Positions 7,759-15,533 of a DNA stretch of 27,966 nucleotides are shown piece by piece (the first letter of the stretch is position 1; every line of letters begins with the position of its first letter). The position numbers were made by a program, and so were the translations under genes. Origin of the DNA: CAZKRU01 sp964555235 (GTDB lineage Bacteria > Verrucomicrobiota > Verrucomicrobiia > Methylacidiphilales > CAMAQI01); NCBI GenBank assembly GCA_964555235.1, contig CAZKRU010000057.1, positions 1-27,966 of the forward strand, written 5' to 3'. Below the pieces are notes generated by a model. It was not told the origin of the DNA. It did no database searches and saw only the letters and a list, made by a program, of their open reading frames with translations.

Positions 7759-8631
7759 TTAAAGTGTTGTCGGTCGGTTTGACTCGGGAACAGCAGTGGG
7801 AGGAAGGATGACGGGAAGATGCTCGAATCCATAATCAAAAAGAAGTTTTGCATCGGTCCACTTATCCGGGCTGTTTAAGATAATCAGGTGCAATTCACGC
7901 CCTCCTCGGGAAGCAGATGCGGCGTACGTGTGGCGGGAGGAGTAGGTCCAGCCGGTTTTCGCAGGCCCCATTCCAGGATAAACTCCAAGGAGTTTGTTGT
8001 GATTCTTCACCACCTGACGGCCCGCCTTGGTCTCCAGCTCAAAGGATTCCAACTGGCAAATTCGTCGCAACTCAGGAATCCGAAGCACGGTTTGAAAAAT
8101 CCGGAGCAAGTCGACCGTCGTTGTCACCTGACCGGGTGTCGGAAGTCCATGGGGGTTGCGAAAGACACTGCTTTTACATCCGAGCTGAAAGGCTCGTTGA
8201 TTCATCAGATCGATAAATTTTGGAACAGTGCCCGCAGTATGTCTTGCCAGAGCCATCGCCGAATCATTGTCGGAGCCGACCAAAAGTGCTTTGACCAAAT
8301 TTTGAACGGAAATCGTCTCCCCCACCTTCAATGGAATATGACTCGGCTCCACGTGCGTATCTTCCTCAGTAACGGTAACCAGTCCGCGTAAGCCGGTCTT
8401 TTCGTGTGCGAGGAGCGCTGTCATTAACTTGATCGTGCTTGCAGGAGGGTGGCGATCCAGATGGTTTTTTGAAAAAATCACCTGATTCGACGCTGCATCC
8501 ACCAATAAAACGCTCTTGGCTTGAATTCGCTTTTCGAAAGGCTCCAATCCACGCGGGGCCTCTTTCTTTGCGGCTTGCACCGGCAATGAAAGAAGCCACA
8601 TTCCTCCTAAAATCCATCCCCATCGGCTCAT
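7759..8631 (-). CDS. D-alanyl-D-alanine carboxypeptidase, S11 family (PBP5/6-like)
   Basis: This periplasmic serine DD-carboxypeptidase trims the terminal D-Ala from peptidoglycan stem peptides. With the start chosen here it has 290 residues and a signal peptide (about 1-20, ending PVQA). The catalytic motifs are S65-T-I-K68, S120-D-N122 and K225-T-G227. The usual C-terminal beta domain and amphipathic membrane anchor of PBP5 are missing: the protein ends about 60 residues after KTG, so it is probably soluble or weakly held. A longer GTG start at 8649 would overlap the pheT stop as GTGA. AGAAGGAG inside that extension sits correctly for the ATG at 8631, with another ATG at 8634, so the shorter form is preferred. 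Confidence 0.93.
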   Translation of the reverse strand: MSRWGWILGGMWLLSLPVQAAKKEAPRGLEPFEKRIQAKSVLLVDAASNQVIFSKNHLDRHPPASTIKLMTALLAHEKTGLRGLVTVTEEDTHVEPSHIPLKVGETISVQNLVKALLVGSDNDSAMALARHTAGTVPKFIDLMNQRAFQLGCKSSVFRNPHGLPTPGQVTTTVDLLRIFQTVLRIPELRRICQLESFELETKAGRQVVKNHNKLLGVYPGMGPAKTGWTYSSRHTYAASASRGGRELHLIILNSPDKWTDAKLLFDYGFEHLPVILPPTAVPESNRPTTL

Positions 8632-8645
8632 CATCGATCTCCTTC

Positions 8646-10943
8646 TCACCCTTCCCGCAGGGTGCCGCCTAGCTCTTTTTGCAATGCCGCACGAACTTGA
8701 TCATGCCAGCGATTCACCTCGACATCGGTGAGAGTCCGATCCTCCGCCCGATAGGTCAGGGCAAAGGCGAGGGATTTTTGATCCACCGGAATCTTCTCCC
8801 CTTTCGGATCTTCAAAGCAATCGAAAAGTTCAATCTTTTCCAACGTCGGAATCTGGGTTGCGCGAATGACTCCCTCGACTTCAGTCCGGGATTTCGCTTT
8901 CGCCAAAACCAACGCCACATCCCGTCGCACTGCTGGATAGACGGGGAGTGAACGATATTTCGCCAGTCCCTCACGCACACCCAACCAGCGGTCGAGCTTT
9001 ACTTCGAAATAAAAGAGTTCCCCTTTGATATCGGCCTTTTTCAATTCTGAAGGAGAGAGCTGCCCGGATTCAAGAAAATCTCCCTCCTGAATTCCAAGCC
9101 CCTTTAGATAATCGCGGACCCCCAGCAAATCAAAAGGATCGGTCTCTCTGGCTTTTTCCAACCAATGAAGTCCGCCGGTTGCTCCTGTCAGAATCACCGC
9201 CAAGTGAGTCTCTTCTCCCTGAAGCGAAAATGTGCGACCGACTTCAAAAAGGCGAAGGTCCGTATTTCCCTTGGAAAAGTTTTTGGCCGCAATCGTGAGC
9301 ATCGACGCTTTCAAATTTGGCCGCAGGTGCGTGAATTGCTCATTGAGCGGATTAATGACCTCAACGGCTCCCTCGCTCGCCCGAGCCCGATCCAAAAACG
9401 GATCGGTCAAACATTCTTGAAATCCGCGGGACGCTAACGCGAGACGAAGGCTTCGGGTCTTTTCGTAGATCGCATCCACAACACCCGTCATTTGAGGTTG
9501 AAATTTCAGACGACTCGGAACCGCCTCCATCCCATTTAATCGCGCAATTTCTTCGAGTAAATCAATCTCCGCCTTCAAATCCGGACGAAACGACGGAGCG
9601 CGCCATTTCAGAACCTCTGAATTTTCTTCAAGCAATTCCAATCCCAATTTCTGGAGCCAACTCCGGATTCGATCCGTCGAAATCGAGACACCAAGATAAG
9701 AACTGACTCGGGCCAAGCGTAACGTGATTTCCGGAAGAAGAATTGGTGCGGTCCCGGCTTCAATCCGTGCCTCAGCCACTTCCGCTCCGGCGATTTCCTG
9801 AAAAAGCTTCACGGCCAAATCCCGAGCCGCACGCGCTCCTGCCGGATCCACACGTCTCTCAAAGCGATAGGATGAATCGGTCATGACCCCAAGACGACGC
9901 GCGCCGGAACGGACAACGGACGGTTGAAACCAGGCACATTCGAGAATCATCTCCGTCGTTTCGGCTCCCATCCCGGTCGAGGTTCCGCCTAAAATTCCAG
10001 CGAGCGCAATCGCCCCTTTTTCATCTGCAATCACTAACTCGGAAGGATTCAAGGTGTAGGATTTTCCATCCAAGCCCGCAAAGACTTCTCCAGCCTGAGC
10101 GCGACGAATCCGAATGGTCTTTCCACTCAGCTTTGCCGCATCAAAGGCATGCAGAGGTTGACCGGTCTCCCAAAGAACAAAATTCGTAATATCGACGACG
10201 TTGTTGATCGATTGGTGACCGGTCGCCGTAATTTTCTCCCGCAACCATTCCGGACTTGCCCCCACTTTCACATTTTTGAATACCGTCGCGGTGTAAAACG
10301 GAGCGGCTTCCGCATCCAAAAGCTCCACACGCCATGTCGGAGCAGGTAAATTCTCTGTTTTTGGAGATGAAACAGCAGAAGTCGGCTTCAACGTTCCACA
10401 TTCAATCACCGAAAGTTCGCGAGCTAATCCGCGATACGAACAGAGATCCGGACGATTCGGCGTAATTTCAACTTCGATCTCCGTATCCCCTTTTAAATAC
10501 TGATGAAGCGGAGTCCCCAAGGGAGCATCCTTCGGCAGAATCAGAATCCCTTCCGCTTCTGCGGCAAGATTCAGTTCTTTGGAGGAGCACATCATCCCTT
10601 CCGATTTTTCTCCGCGAAGCTTCCCCTCTTTAATCGTTAATCCCCCTGGAAGTTTCGCTCCGGGTAACGCAAGCGGGGCGCGATCGCCTTCTCCGAAATT
10701 CTTGGCACCACAGACAATCTGAAGTTCATTCTTTCCGTCAAAAACGCGGCAAATGCGCAGTCGATCGGCATTCGGGTGTTGCTGGAAGCTGCGAATCTCG
10801 GCAATCACCACTTTGTCACTCTCCCAACCGAGCGTCTGCCAATGCTCCACCTCGGTCCCCGCGAGCGTCAACTTCTCCACAAGGACCTCCGGAGTCACCG
10901 AAAGATCAAGATGATCCCGCAACCAACGCAACGAAAATTTCAT
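8646..10943 (-). CDS. pheT: Phenylalanine--tRNA ligase beta subunit PheT
   Basis: PheT is the beta chain of the alpha2-beta2 phenylalanyl-tRNA synthetase and carries tRNA binding and editing. The 765-residue protein starts MKFSLRWLRDHLDL, as the family does. An open frame extends 24 codons further upstream, but that part does not look like PheT. Domains in order are the EMAP-type tRNA-binding domain (about 40-150, with HPNADRLRICRV), the B3/4 editing domain (about 200-380), the B5 domain (about 400-475), the catalytic-like domain, and the C-terminal FDX-ACB anticodon-binding domain (about 670-765, from YPAVRRDVALVL). GGTGGA about eight bases upstream is the likely ribosome binding site. The usual partner pheS is not upstream; a repeat-bearing intergenic region is there instead. 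It heads a four-gene minus-strand run. Confidence 0.97.
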   Translation of the reverse strand: MKFSLRWLRDHLDLSVTPEVLVEKLTLAGTEVEHWQTLGWESDKVVIAEIRSFQQHPNADRLRICRVFDGKNELQIVCGAKNFGEGDRAPLALPGAKLPGGLTIKEGKLRGEKSEGMMCSSKELNLAAEAEGILILPKDAPLGTPLHQYLKGDTEIEVEITPNRPDLCSYRGLARELSVIECGTLKPTSAVSSPKTENLPAPTWRVELLDAEAAPFYTATVFKNVKVGASPEWLREKITATGHQSINNVVDITNFVLWETGQPLHAFDAAKLSGKTIRIRRAQAGEVFAGLDGKSYTLNPSELVIADEKGAIALAGILGGTSTGMGAETTEMILECAWFQPSVVRSGARRLGVMTDSSYRFERRVDPAGARAARDLAVKLFQEIAGAEVAEARIEAGTAPILLPEITLRLARVSSYLGVSISTDRIRSWLQKLGLELLEENSEVLKWRAPSFRPDLKAEIDLLEEIARLNGMEAVPSRLKFQPQMTGVVDAIYEKTRSLRLALASRGFQECLTDPFLDRARASEGAVEVINPLNEQFTHLRPNLKASMLTIAAKNFSKGNTDLRLFEVGRTFSLQGEETHLAVILTGATGGLHWLEKARETDPFDLLGVRDYLKGLGIQEGDFLESGQLSPSELKKADIKGELFYFEVKLDRWLGVREGLAKYRSLPVYPAVRRDVALVLAKAKSRTEVEGVIRATQIPTLEKIELFDCFEDPKGEKIPVDQKSLAFALTYRAEDRTLTDVEVNRWHDQVRAALQKELGGTLREG

Positions 10944-11028
10944 AAGCGGTCCACCATAGGAAATAATCCGCCTCGAGCCAGTAAAAAATAGCTGCGAAAT
11001 CACTCGCCAAATCAACTACCCGGATGTC

Positions 11029-11055
11029 TCACACAAAGGCACGAAGCCACAAAGC
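11029..11055 (-). repeat. Intact copy of the 'GTGGCTTCGTGCC-TTTGTGTGAG' repeat
   Basis: CTCACACAAAGGCACGAAGC followed by CACAAAG reads, on the minus strand, as CTTTGTGGCTTCGTGCC then TTTGTGTGAG with no interruption. It is the empty-site version of the copy at 11106-11167. Confidence 0.7.
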
Positions 11056-11120
11056 TTTTGAGGCCATTTTTATTTATTAAGAAATGAAACAAAAAAACCT
11101 TCCGATTGTGGCTTCGTGCC

Positions 11121-11156
11121 CCCGCCCGCATTGCTACGCGAAGCGTTGCGGGCGGG
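11121..11156 (+). repeat. 36-bp palindromic element interrupting a repeat copy
   Basis: The arms CCCGCCCGCA (11121-11130) and TGCGGGCGGG (11147-11156) are perfect reverse complements, with the near-palindromic core TTGCTACGCGAAGCGT between them. Directly left is TTGTGGCTTCGTGCC (11106-11120) and directly right is TTTGTGTGAGG (11157-11167). Joined together these two flanks match the uninterrupted inverted copy at 11029-11055. The element therefore inserted exactly between GTGCC and TTTG, apparently without a target duplication. Related copies lie at 19506-19578. Confidence 0.8.
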
Positions 11157-11276
11157 TTTGTGTGAGGAGGCTCCCTTCACAAACGTGCCACCTCTGTTCC
11201 ATGGGCTGGAGCTTCGTGGGAGCATTCGCCCGTTATTACATTTCCAATTGGATCGCTAAGGATGAGCGTTTCGTTA

Positions 11277-11582
11277 TCAAACAAAAATCAGTTCCTCTTT
11301 CTCCGAATATTCCTCAATCGCAATTTCTTCCAGCGGCGCAAACCGTTCAGAGCGAAAAGCCAGCTCTTCGCCCCCTTTGTGAGTCGGGTCGGGAGGATTT
11401 CCGAGCTCCTGTAAAAGGACGGCGACGGTCGCTTCCTCGGAGCCACGCAACTTTTCCCGACGCATGCAGACTTTGCGAATCGTGTACTTGGAGTCCTTTT
11501 TGGGAAGTTGTTTGTAAATCAAACGAACCCATGCCGGAAATTTGTCATCGATACAAACGACACGCTGTCCTTCAACGAACAT
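11277..11582 (-). CDS. Small conserved-looking protein of unknown function
   Basis: This 101-residue protein has no signal peptide and no membrane segment. It begins MFVEGQRVVCIDDKFPAWVR, continues with YKQLPKKDSKYTIRKV, and ends with RSERFAPLEEI before an acidic tail. Short proteins with this VVCIDD...LPKK..YTIR...RFAPLEEI layout are, to my knowledge, found scattered in bacteria and phages without an assigned role. The beta-rich pattern suggests a small barrel. Its ATG overlaps the prmA stop by 11 bases, so translation is likely coupled to prmA and it closes the scpA operon. I cannot assign a function. Confidence 0.75.
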   Translation of the reverse strand: MFVEGQRVVCIDDKFPAWVRLIYKQLPKKDSKYTIRKVCMRREKLRGSEEATVAVLLQELGNPPDPTHKGGEELAFRSERFAPLEEIAIEEYSEKEELIFV

Positions 11583-12393
11583 GACTCGGACTCCTTTTTA
11601 AATTCAATCCCTTTTCCCAAACCATCATCGACCATTTTCCACTGGAACGCAATCGCCGCATAATCAATTTTTGACGTTCGAACGCTTTTTGAATCGGACC
11701 TTCATCGCCTCTGAAAATTCCACTCACCAAAAGCTTTCCGCCGGGAGCAATCGATGCCGCCAGTTGTTTTGCGTTTTTTCGCAGCAGTTCCCCGTAAAGA
11801 TTTGCCACAACGATTGAATGCTCTCGGGTCTTGAGCGATTCCACCCCGCCGACCTTCCATTGGATTTTTGATGCCGAAAAATTACGCAGTTCATTTCGCT
11901 TCGCTGTTCGAATCGCGATCGGATCAAAATCAACCCCTGCCACTTTCAGAGAGCCCCAACGGCGGGCGGCCAAGGCCAGAATCCCCGTTCCGGTTCCAAC
12001 ATCCAAAACGGTATGAAGATCCCAGCGCTGGATTCGCGCCATTTCTCTTAAAATCATCTCCGTCGTCGGATGGTCGCCCGTCCCAAAAGCCATCTCGGGA
12101 GGGATCCACAAACCATTTTTAGTCCGAGGTTTTTTGGATTGTACCACGAGTCGCTTTCCTAAACGAAGAATGAAGGCATGCGGCTTCGGAATCACCGTCT
12201 TTCGAAACTCACCCTTCCATCGCTTCTGAATGGCCAGAGCTTCGCTCCGTTTGAGGCCATAGACGGAAACTCGCGCCTCGGTCTCATCCACATATTGGGA
12301 AATCACGATCCGCTCTTCCCCCCAGACGGCAAGGCGTTCCTTCCAAAGCGGCTCCTCAGCAGGAGGAATGAAGCGGGACCAGTGCCAGCTCAC
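11572..12393 (-). CDS. prmA: Ribosomal protein L11 methyltransferase PrmA
   Basis: PrmA methylates amino groups of ribosomal protein L11 using S-adenosylmethionine. The 273-residue protein has an N-terminal substrate-recognition region. The family hallmark is IPPEMAFGTGDHPTTEMIL (about residues 97-115), and the SAM-binding motif I is DVGTGTGILALAA (about 131-143). A VVANLYGELL stretch corresponds to the catalytic NxxxxxL-type motif. Length is close to the family's usual 290. Its start overlaps the stop of the upstream coiled-coil gene by four bases (ATGA), and its own end overlaps the next small gene, as in a translationally coupled operon. The N-terminal domain is divergent, so other protein substrates cannot be excluded. 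Confidence 0.93.
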   Translation of the reverse strand: MSWHWSRFIPPAEEPLWKERLAVWGEERIVISQYVDETEARVSVYGLKRSEALAIQKRWKGEFRKTVIPKPHAFILRLGKRLVVQSKKPRTKNGLWIPPEMAFGTGDHPTTEMILREMARIQRWDLHTVLDVGTGTGILALAARRWGSLKVAGVDFDPIAIRTAKRNELRNFSASKIQWKVGGVESLKTREHSIVVANLYGELLRKNAKQLAASIAPGGKLLVSGIFRGDEGPIQKAFERQKLIMRRLRSSGKWSMMVWEKGLNLKRSPSHVR

Positions 12394-14132
12394 TTGAGGT
12401 AATCGTTGATCGGAACAAAGGCCGATTCGCTGATTTCAATTTCGCTCTTATGAAAATCAATCAGTTCAATGGTCACTGCGGTCCAGTAAACGTCTTCACC
12501 TTTTTCCGTCTGGAGCCAGAGCAGATAGCGCCCCTGCGGAAAGGCCTTGTTCTGATGAATGTAGCGCCAGCTAAAGGTTCCAGACGGATGAAGATTGATC
12601 TCGTAGAGAACATTCTTACTCGGGGTCTCCAGGATCTGTTTGTAGTAATTTTCCCGGAGTCGCACTTCGGAAGCACGAACTTCGTTCCAAGCCGTTTCTG
12701 CCGAAGCAAATTCAACCTTGAGCGGCTGCAATTCACCCTTGGCCTCGTTGATCTTTTCTTCAAGCAATAAGGTGCGGTCGCGCAGCATATTCACCTTCTC
12801 ATTCGTCTTCACCTGAAAGTCGTCAATTTGATCCTTGATCTTCAACTTACGATCTTCCCAGCCCTTCTCAAAGTCGCGCCAGAGCATCAATTGCTTCTCC
12901 GCCCATTCGCGCTCGGGTCCGGTTTTCATCTTCTTCGGAACATCATAGAGACTCAAGCGGAACGCATTCACCCAAACTTCCGGCGAACGAATTTCACCCG
13001 GCTCATACTTTAAGCCCAGCGGTTGGGCTCGGTCACGAATCGCTTTTTCGAATTCCGTGAGCTTTGCCTCAAATTCACGATCCAGAAGCGCCCCTTCCTT
13101 TTCCCAAACCTTTTGTTGATAGAGTTTCCCATCTTCAATCGTTTTGTCGGTCTCTTGCTGCACCGAAGCATACTCTTGTTCCAGAAGCTTGAGTCGATCT
13201 TCCACTGTTTGGACGTCCGATTTGGAGCGCTTCACAATCTGCTCCTTTTCACGAATTCGGTCCACAATCGGAGTCCGCGCCATGACATATTCTTCACGCA
13301 ACGTTCGGATGTCCGCACTGAAATCACGAACAATGGAAATTTGTCGAGGCAAACGATGGGTCCGGACGCTGACTTTCCCTTCCAGACGCGTTTCACGGAG
13401 GAGCAGGTAAGAGCAGTAGCCGAGCCCAGCCACCGAAACCAGAGTCATGATGAAGAATACAATACGCAACCAGAGCGGTCTCGGTCCTTTTACCGGAGGA
13501 ACCACAGGCGCTTCGAGAGGAGCCTCTTCCGTCTCATATTTTTGACGGGAGAGCAGCGGTTGTGCTTTTTTATCATCCTCCTTTTTCGGGAGTGGATTGG
13601 TGGGAAGGACGGCGGGCTTGAGTTTCGGCTCAGGCTTGGCCTCTACCGGCTTCTCGACGGGCTTCTCGACCACCTTGATCGTCGGTTTCTCAATGGGCTT
13701 TTCCGCAGGTTTATCAACCGGCTTCTCGGGCGCTTTTTCGATCTTCGGTGCGACCTCTTGCGGAGTGGCACGGGGCTTCGGCTGAAGAAAGGGTGGGATC
13801 TGACTCCCTCGAGGTGTTTCAGGACTGACCTCAGGAGGCTTTGCGGTCGGAGGAGGTGTTGCGGGAACAGGAAAAGAGGGCGGCTTTTTGGCAACCTCCG
13901 CCGGTGCGGCGGTCGGCGCTGGAGCGGGAGGCGGAGTTGCCGGAACGGGCTTCGCTTGCGGAGGTGCGACGCGAAGAATCGGATCCGGTCCCTTGGTTAC
14001 AGGAACTTCCGGTTTCGTTGGAATTGCTGCGGGAGGCGTCTCCCCGTCTTTTTTCTTCGGCTGAAACCAGCTTCCCAAACGCTTTGTGGGGTCGCGTTTC
14101 TGCGTCGATTCTGATTTAGGATCTTCCGCCAT
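12390..14132 (-). CDS. Proline-rich, single-pass membrane protein with long coiled coil, unknown function
   Basis: The 580-residue protein has a long cytoplasmic-type N-terminus (1-215). It is rich in Pro, Lys and Ala, including a run of EKPV/EKPIEKP-type repeats at about 133-170. One transmembrane helix follows (about 221-245, IVFFIMTLVSVAGLGY). Then come charged heptad-rich segments predicted to form coiled coils (about 268-350 and 425-490). A small beta-rich C-terminal domain contains GTFSWRYIHQNKAFPQGRY. The layout suggests a TonB- or envelope-spanning-like protein, but no known domain is recognised. Its ATG overlaps the stop of the chorismate-mutase-like gene (TAATG) and its end overlaps prmA by four bases. 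Codons in the Pro-rich part give long spurious open frames on the other strand. Confidence 0.85.
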   Translation of the reverse strand: MAEDPKSESTQKRDPTKRLGSWFQPKKKDGETPPAAIPTKPEVPVTKGPDPILRVAPPQAKPVPATPPPAPAPTAAPAEVAKKPPSFPVPATPPPTAKPPEVSPETPRGSQIPPFLQPKPRATPQEVAPKIEKAPEKPVDKPAEKPIEKPTIKVVEKPVEKPVEAKPEPKLKPAVLPTNPLPKKEDDKKAQPLLSRQKYETEEAPLEAPVVPPVKGPRPLWLRIVFFIMTLVSVAGLGYCSYLLLRETRLEGKVSVRTHRLPRQISIVRDFSADIRTLREEYVMARTPIVDRIREKEQIVKRSKSDVQTVEDRLKLLEQEYASVQQETDKTIEDGKLYQQKVWEKEGALLDREFEAKLTEFEKAIRDRAQPLGLKYEPGEIRSPEVWVNAFRLSLYDVPKKMKTGPEREWAEKQLMLWRDFEKGWEDRKLKIKDQIDDFQVKTNEKVNMLRDRTLLLEEKINEAKGELQPLKVEFASAETAWNEVRASEVRLRENYYKQILETPSKNVLYEINLHPSGTFSWRYIHQNKAFPQGRYLLWLQTEKGEDVYWTAVTIELIDFHKSEIEISESAFVPINDYLK

Positions 14133-14914
14133 TAAAACTCCCGCCTACAAAAACATCCAAGCAGACTTACGGTCATCCTATAGGTTTGGACGGACTTTTG
14201 CCACTCTTCAACCTTAGATTTTGGAAAAGTCCCTTCCGCCTCAACCCACAGCCATCGTTTGGAAGCGTCCATCCACACTCTTGAAGTGCGAATTTTCAGT
14301 CCTAATCGCGTCGCTTCTCTCTGGAGAATAGGCCACAACGTACGTCCTTTTAAGGCCGGCAAACGAAGAACCGCTCCCTCGTAAACTTCCGTTTCCAAGG
14401 CGTGGCGACAAAAAACCCAGTAGTCTGAAGATTTTGCTTTTACGGAGACTCTCGCATAAAGCGAGCTTCCCGCCAAATTCGGTAAAGGCGACTGAGCCAG
14501 TGATTCGACAGGGACCACCAATAAATCGATGGTATTTCGCTTTAACGCCTGAAATCCCGAACTCGCTTTCTTTTGGAGAAGATACCGATCGCTCACCCCA
14601 AACAAGGATCGAGCCACCCAAATGCTGACCGGATCCTCGGAAAGATAACCGATGCGAAGATTCCCCTGACGCGAACGGGAGCTTGAAATAATTTCACGAT
14701 AGATCGCCCGCAGTCCGACTTCCGTCAAAGGACCTCGGTTTGCCGTTTGCAGGGAACGGAGCAACTGTTCCTCGCGCTCGGGCGCAAAGACGGAACGTCC
14801 TTGTTTCTGCTTCTGTTTTCCGATTTGCGCCGCAAGACGCAGCCGGTCATTCAGCAGACGCAGGAGATTCTGGTCCAGCTGATCGATCTGCAGGCGCAGC
14901 TTCGGGATGCTCAT
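14132..14914 (-). CDS. Chorismate mutase fused to a reduced prephenate-dehydratase-like/ACT region
   Basis: The N-terminal 85 residues are an AroQ-type chorismate mutase (chorismate to prephenate; Phe/Tyr synthesis). Compared with the E. coli P-protein, Arg7, Arg24, Lys35, Glu48, Ser79 and Gln83 match catalytic residues R11, R28, K39, E52, S84 and Q88. The Asp48 equivalent is Ala44. From residue 86, LRIGYLSEDPV...LLVVPVES resembles the first lobe of prephenate dehydratase (usual VVPIENS). SDYWVFCRH resembles the end of that domain, and residues about 187-254 resemble the ACT regulatory domain. About 90 residues of the dehydratase are absent, so that activity is doubtful. I chose the ATG at 14914, just before the mutase helix, over a longer frame from 14974. 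Even so it overlaps scpB by 68 bases. Confidence 0.8.
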   Translation of the reverse strand: MSIPKLRLQIDQLDQNLLRLLNDRLRLAAQIGKQKQKQGRSVFAPEREEQLLRSLQTANRGPLTEVGLRAIYREIISSSRSRQGNLRIGYLSEDPVSIWVARSLFGVSDRYLLQKKASSGFQALKRNTIDLLVVPVESLAQSPLPNLAGSSLYARVSVKAKSSDYWVFCRHALETEVYEGAVLRLPALKGRTLWPILQREATRLGLKIRTSRVWMDASKRWLWVEAEGTFPKSKVEEWQKSVQTYRMTVSLLGCFCRREF

Positions 14915-15524
14915 CGGCGGGTGATTCCGTTTCGGTTTCGGGTTTAGCTTTGGCCTCTGCCACTTTGGTAACAATACGTCTTAATTCATCAACATTCGGA
15001 AGTTCATCCAAATCGCGAAGTCCAAAAAATTCAAGAAATTCAGGCGAGGTCTCATAAAGGACCGGACGCCCCGGAGTTTCCGAGCGACCGGCTTCGCGAA
15101 CCATGCCGCGTTGCACGAGGGTATCCAGAACTCCATCGACGGAAACTCCGCGCACCGCTTCCATCTGGGCACGGGTCACCGGTTGACGGTACGCAATCAC
15201 GGAGAGGGTCTCCAAAGCCGGCTGACTCAATTTAAAAGCCCGGGGCTCTTCAAAAAGTTGACGGACCCAGGGGGCCGAATCCGGATGGGTCGTTAAACGA
15301 TATCCCCCGGCAATTTCTTGAACCTGAATCCCACGCGTCTCCCAATCATTCCGAATCGCTTCAAGCGTCTGAACAATGGTCTCCTCCTTGATCTCCGCCA
15401 AGGCTTCGGTCTCGGGAGAGGGCGTCACTTTCGCCGCTTTCTTTAATAAGTTTACAATTTGACGTTCCGAGAGCGGCTTTGACGTCGCAAACAAAATCGA
15501 TTCAACAATACCCTTCAGTTCCAT
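14847..15524 (-). CDS. scpB: Segregation and condensation protein ScpB
   Basis: ScpB is the winged-helix kleisin-interacting subunit of the SMC-ScpAB condensin that organises and segregates the chromosome. The 225-residue protein has the ELKGIVESILFATSKPLSE start and two winged-helix domains. The second contains LSVIAYRQPVTRAQMEAVRG (about 107-126), the strongest ScpB signature. ETSPEFLEFFGLRDLDELP follows. An acidic, Ala/Pro/Glu-rich tail of about 35 residues is extra compared with short ScpBs, and it is where the overlap with the next gene lies. The start is nine bases after the scpA stop, the usual scpA-scpB arrangement. Confidence 0.95.
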   Translation of the reverse strand: MELKGIVESILFATSKPLSERQIVNLLKKAAKVTPSPETEALAEIKEETIVQTLEAIRNDWETRGIQVQEIAGGYRLTTHPDSAPWVRQLFEEPRAFKLSQPALETLSVIAYRQPVTRAQMEAVRGVSVDGVLDTLVQRGMVREAGRSETPGRPVLYETSPEFLEFFGLRDLDELPNVDELRRIVTKVAEAKAKPETETESPADEHPEAAPADRSAGPESPASAE

Positions 15525-15533
15525 AATCCTTGA

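Larger units (their letters stand above)
10944..11276. other. Repeat-rich intergenic region upstream of pheT
   Basis: No gene is supported here. The region holds two copies of one degenerate repeat in opposite orientation. One is intact at about 11029-11055. The other, at about 11106-11167, is split by a 36-bp palindrome (listed separately). The pheT promoter should also lie here, but I cannot point to convincing boxes. Confidence 0.5.

Noticed and set aside
13023..14114. Plus-strand frame of 363 codons
   Set aside because: It is antisense to the Pro/Lys/Glu-rich coiled-coil gene; its Arg/Leu/Phe-rich composition is what the complement of such codons gives.
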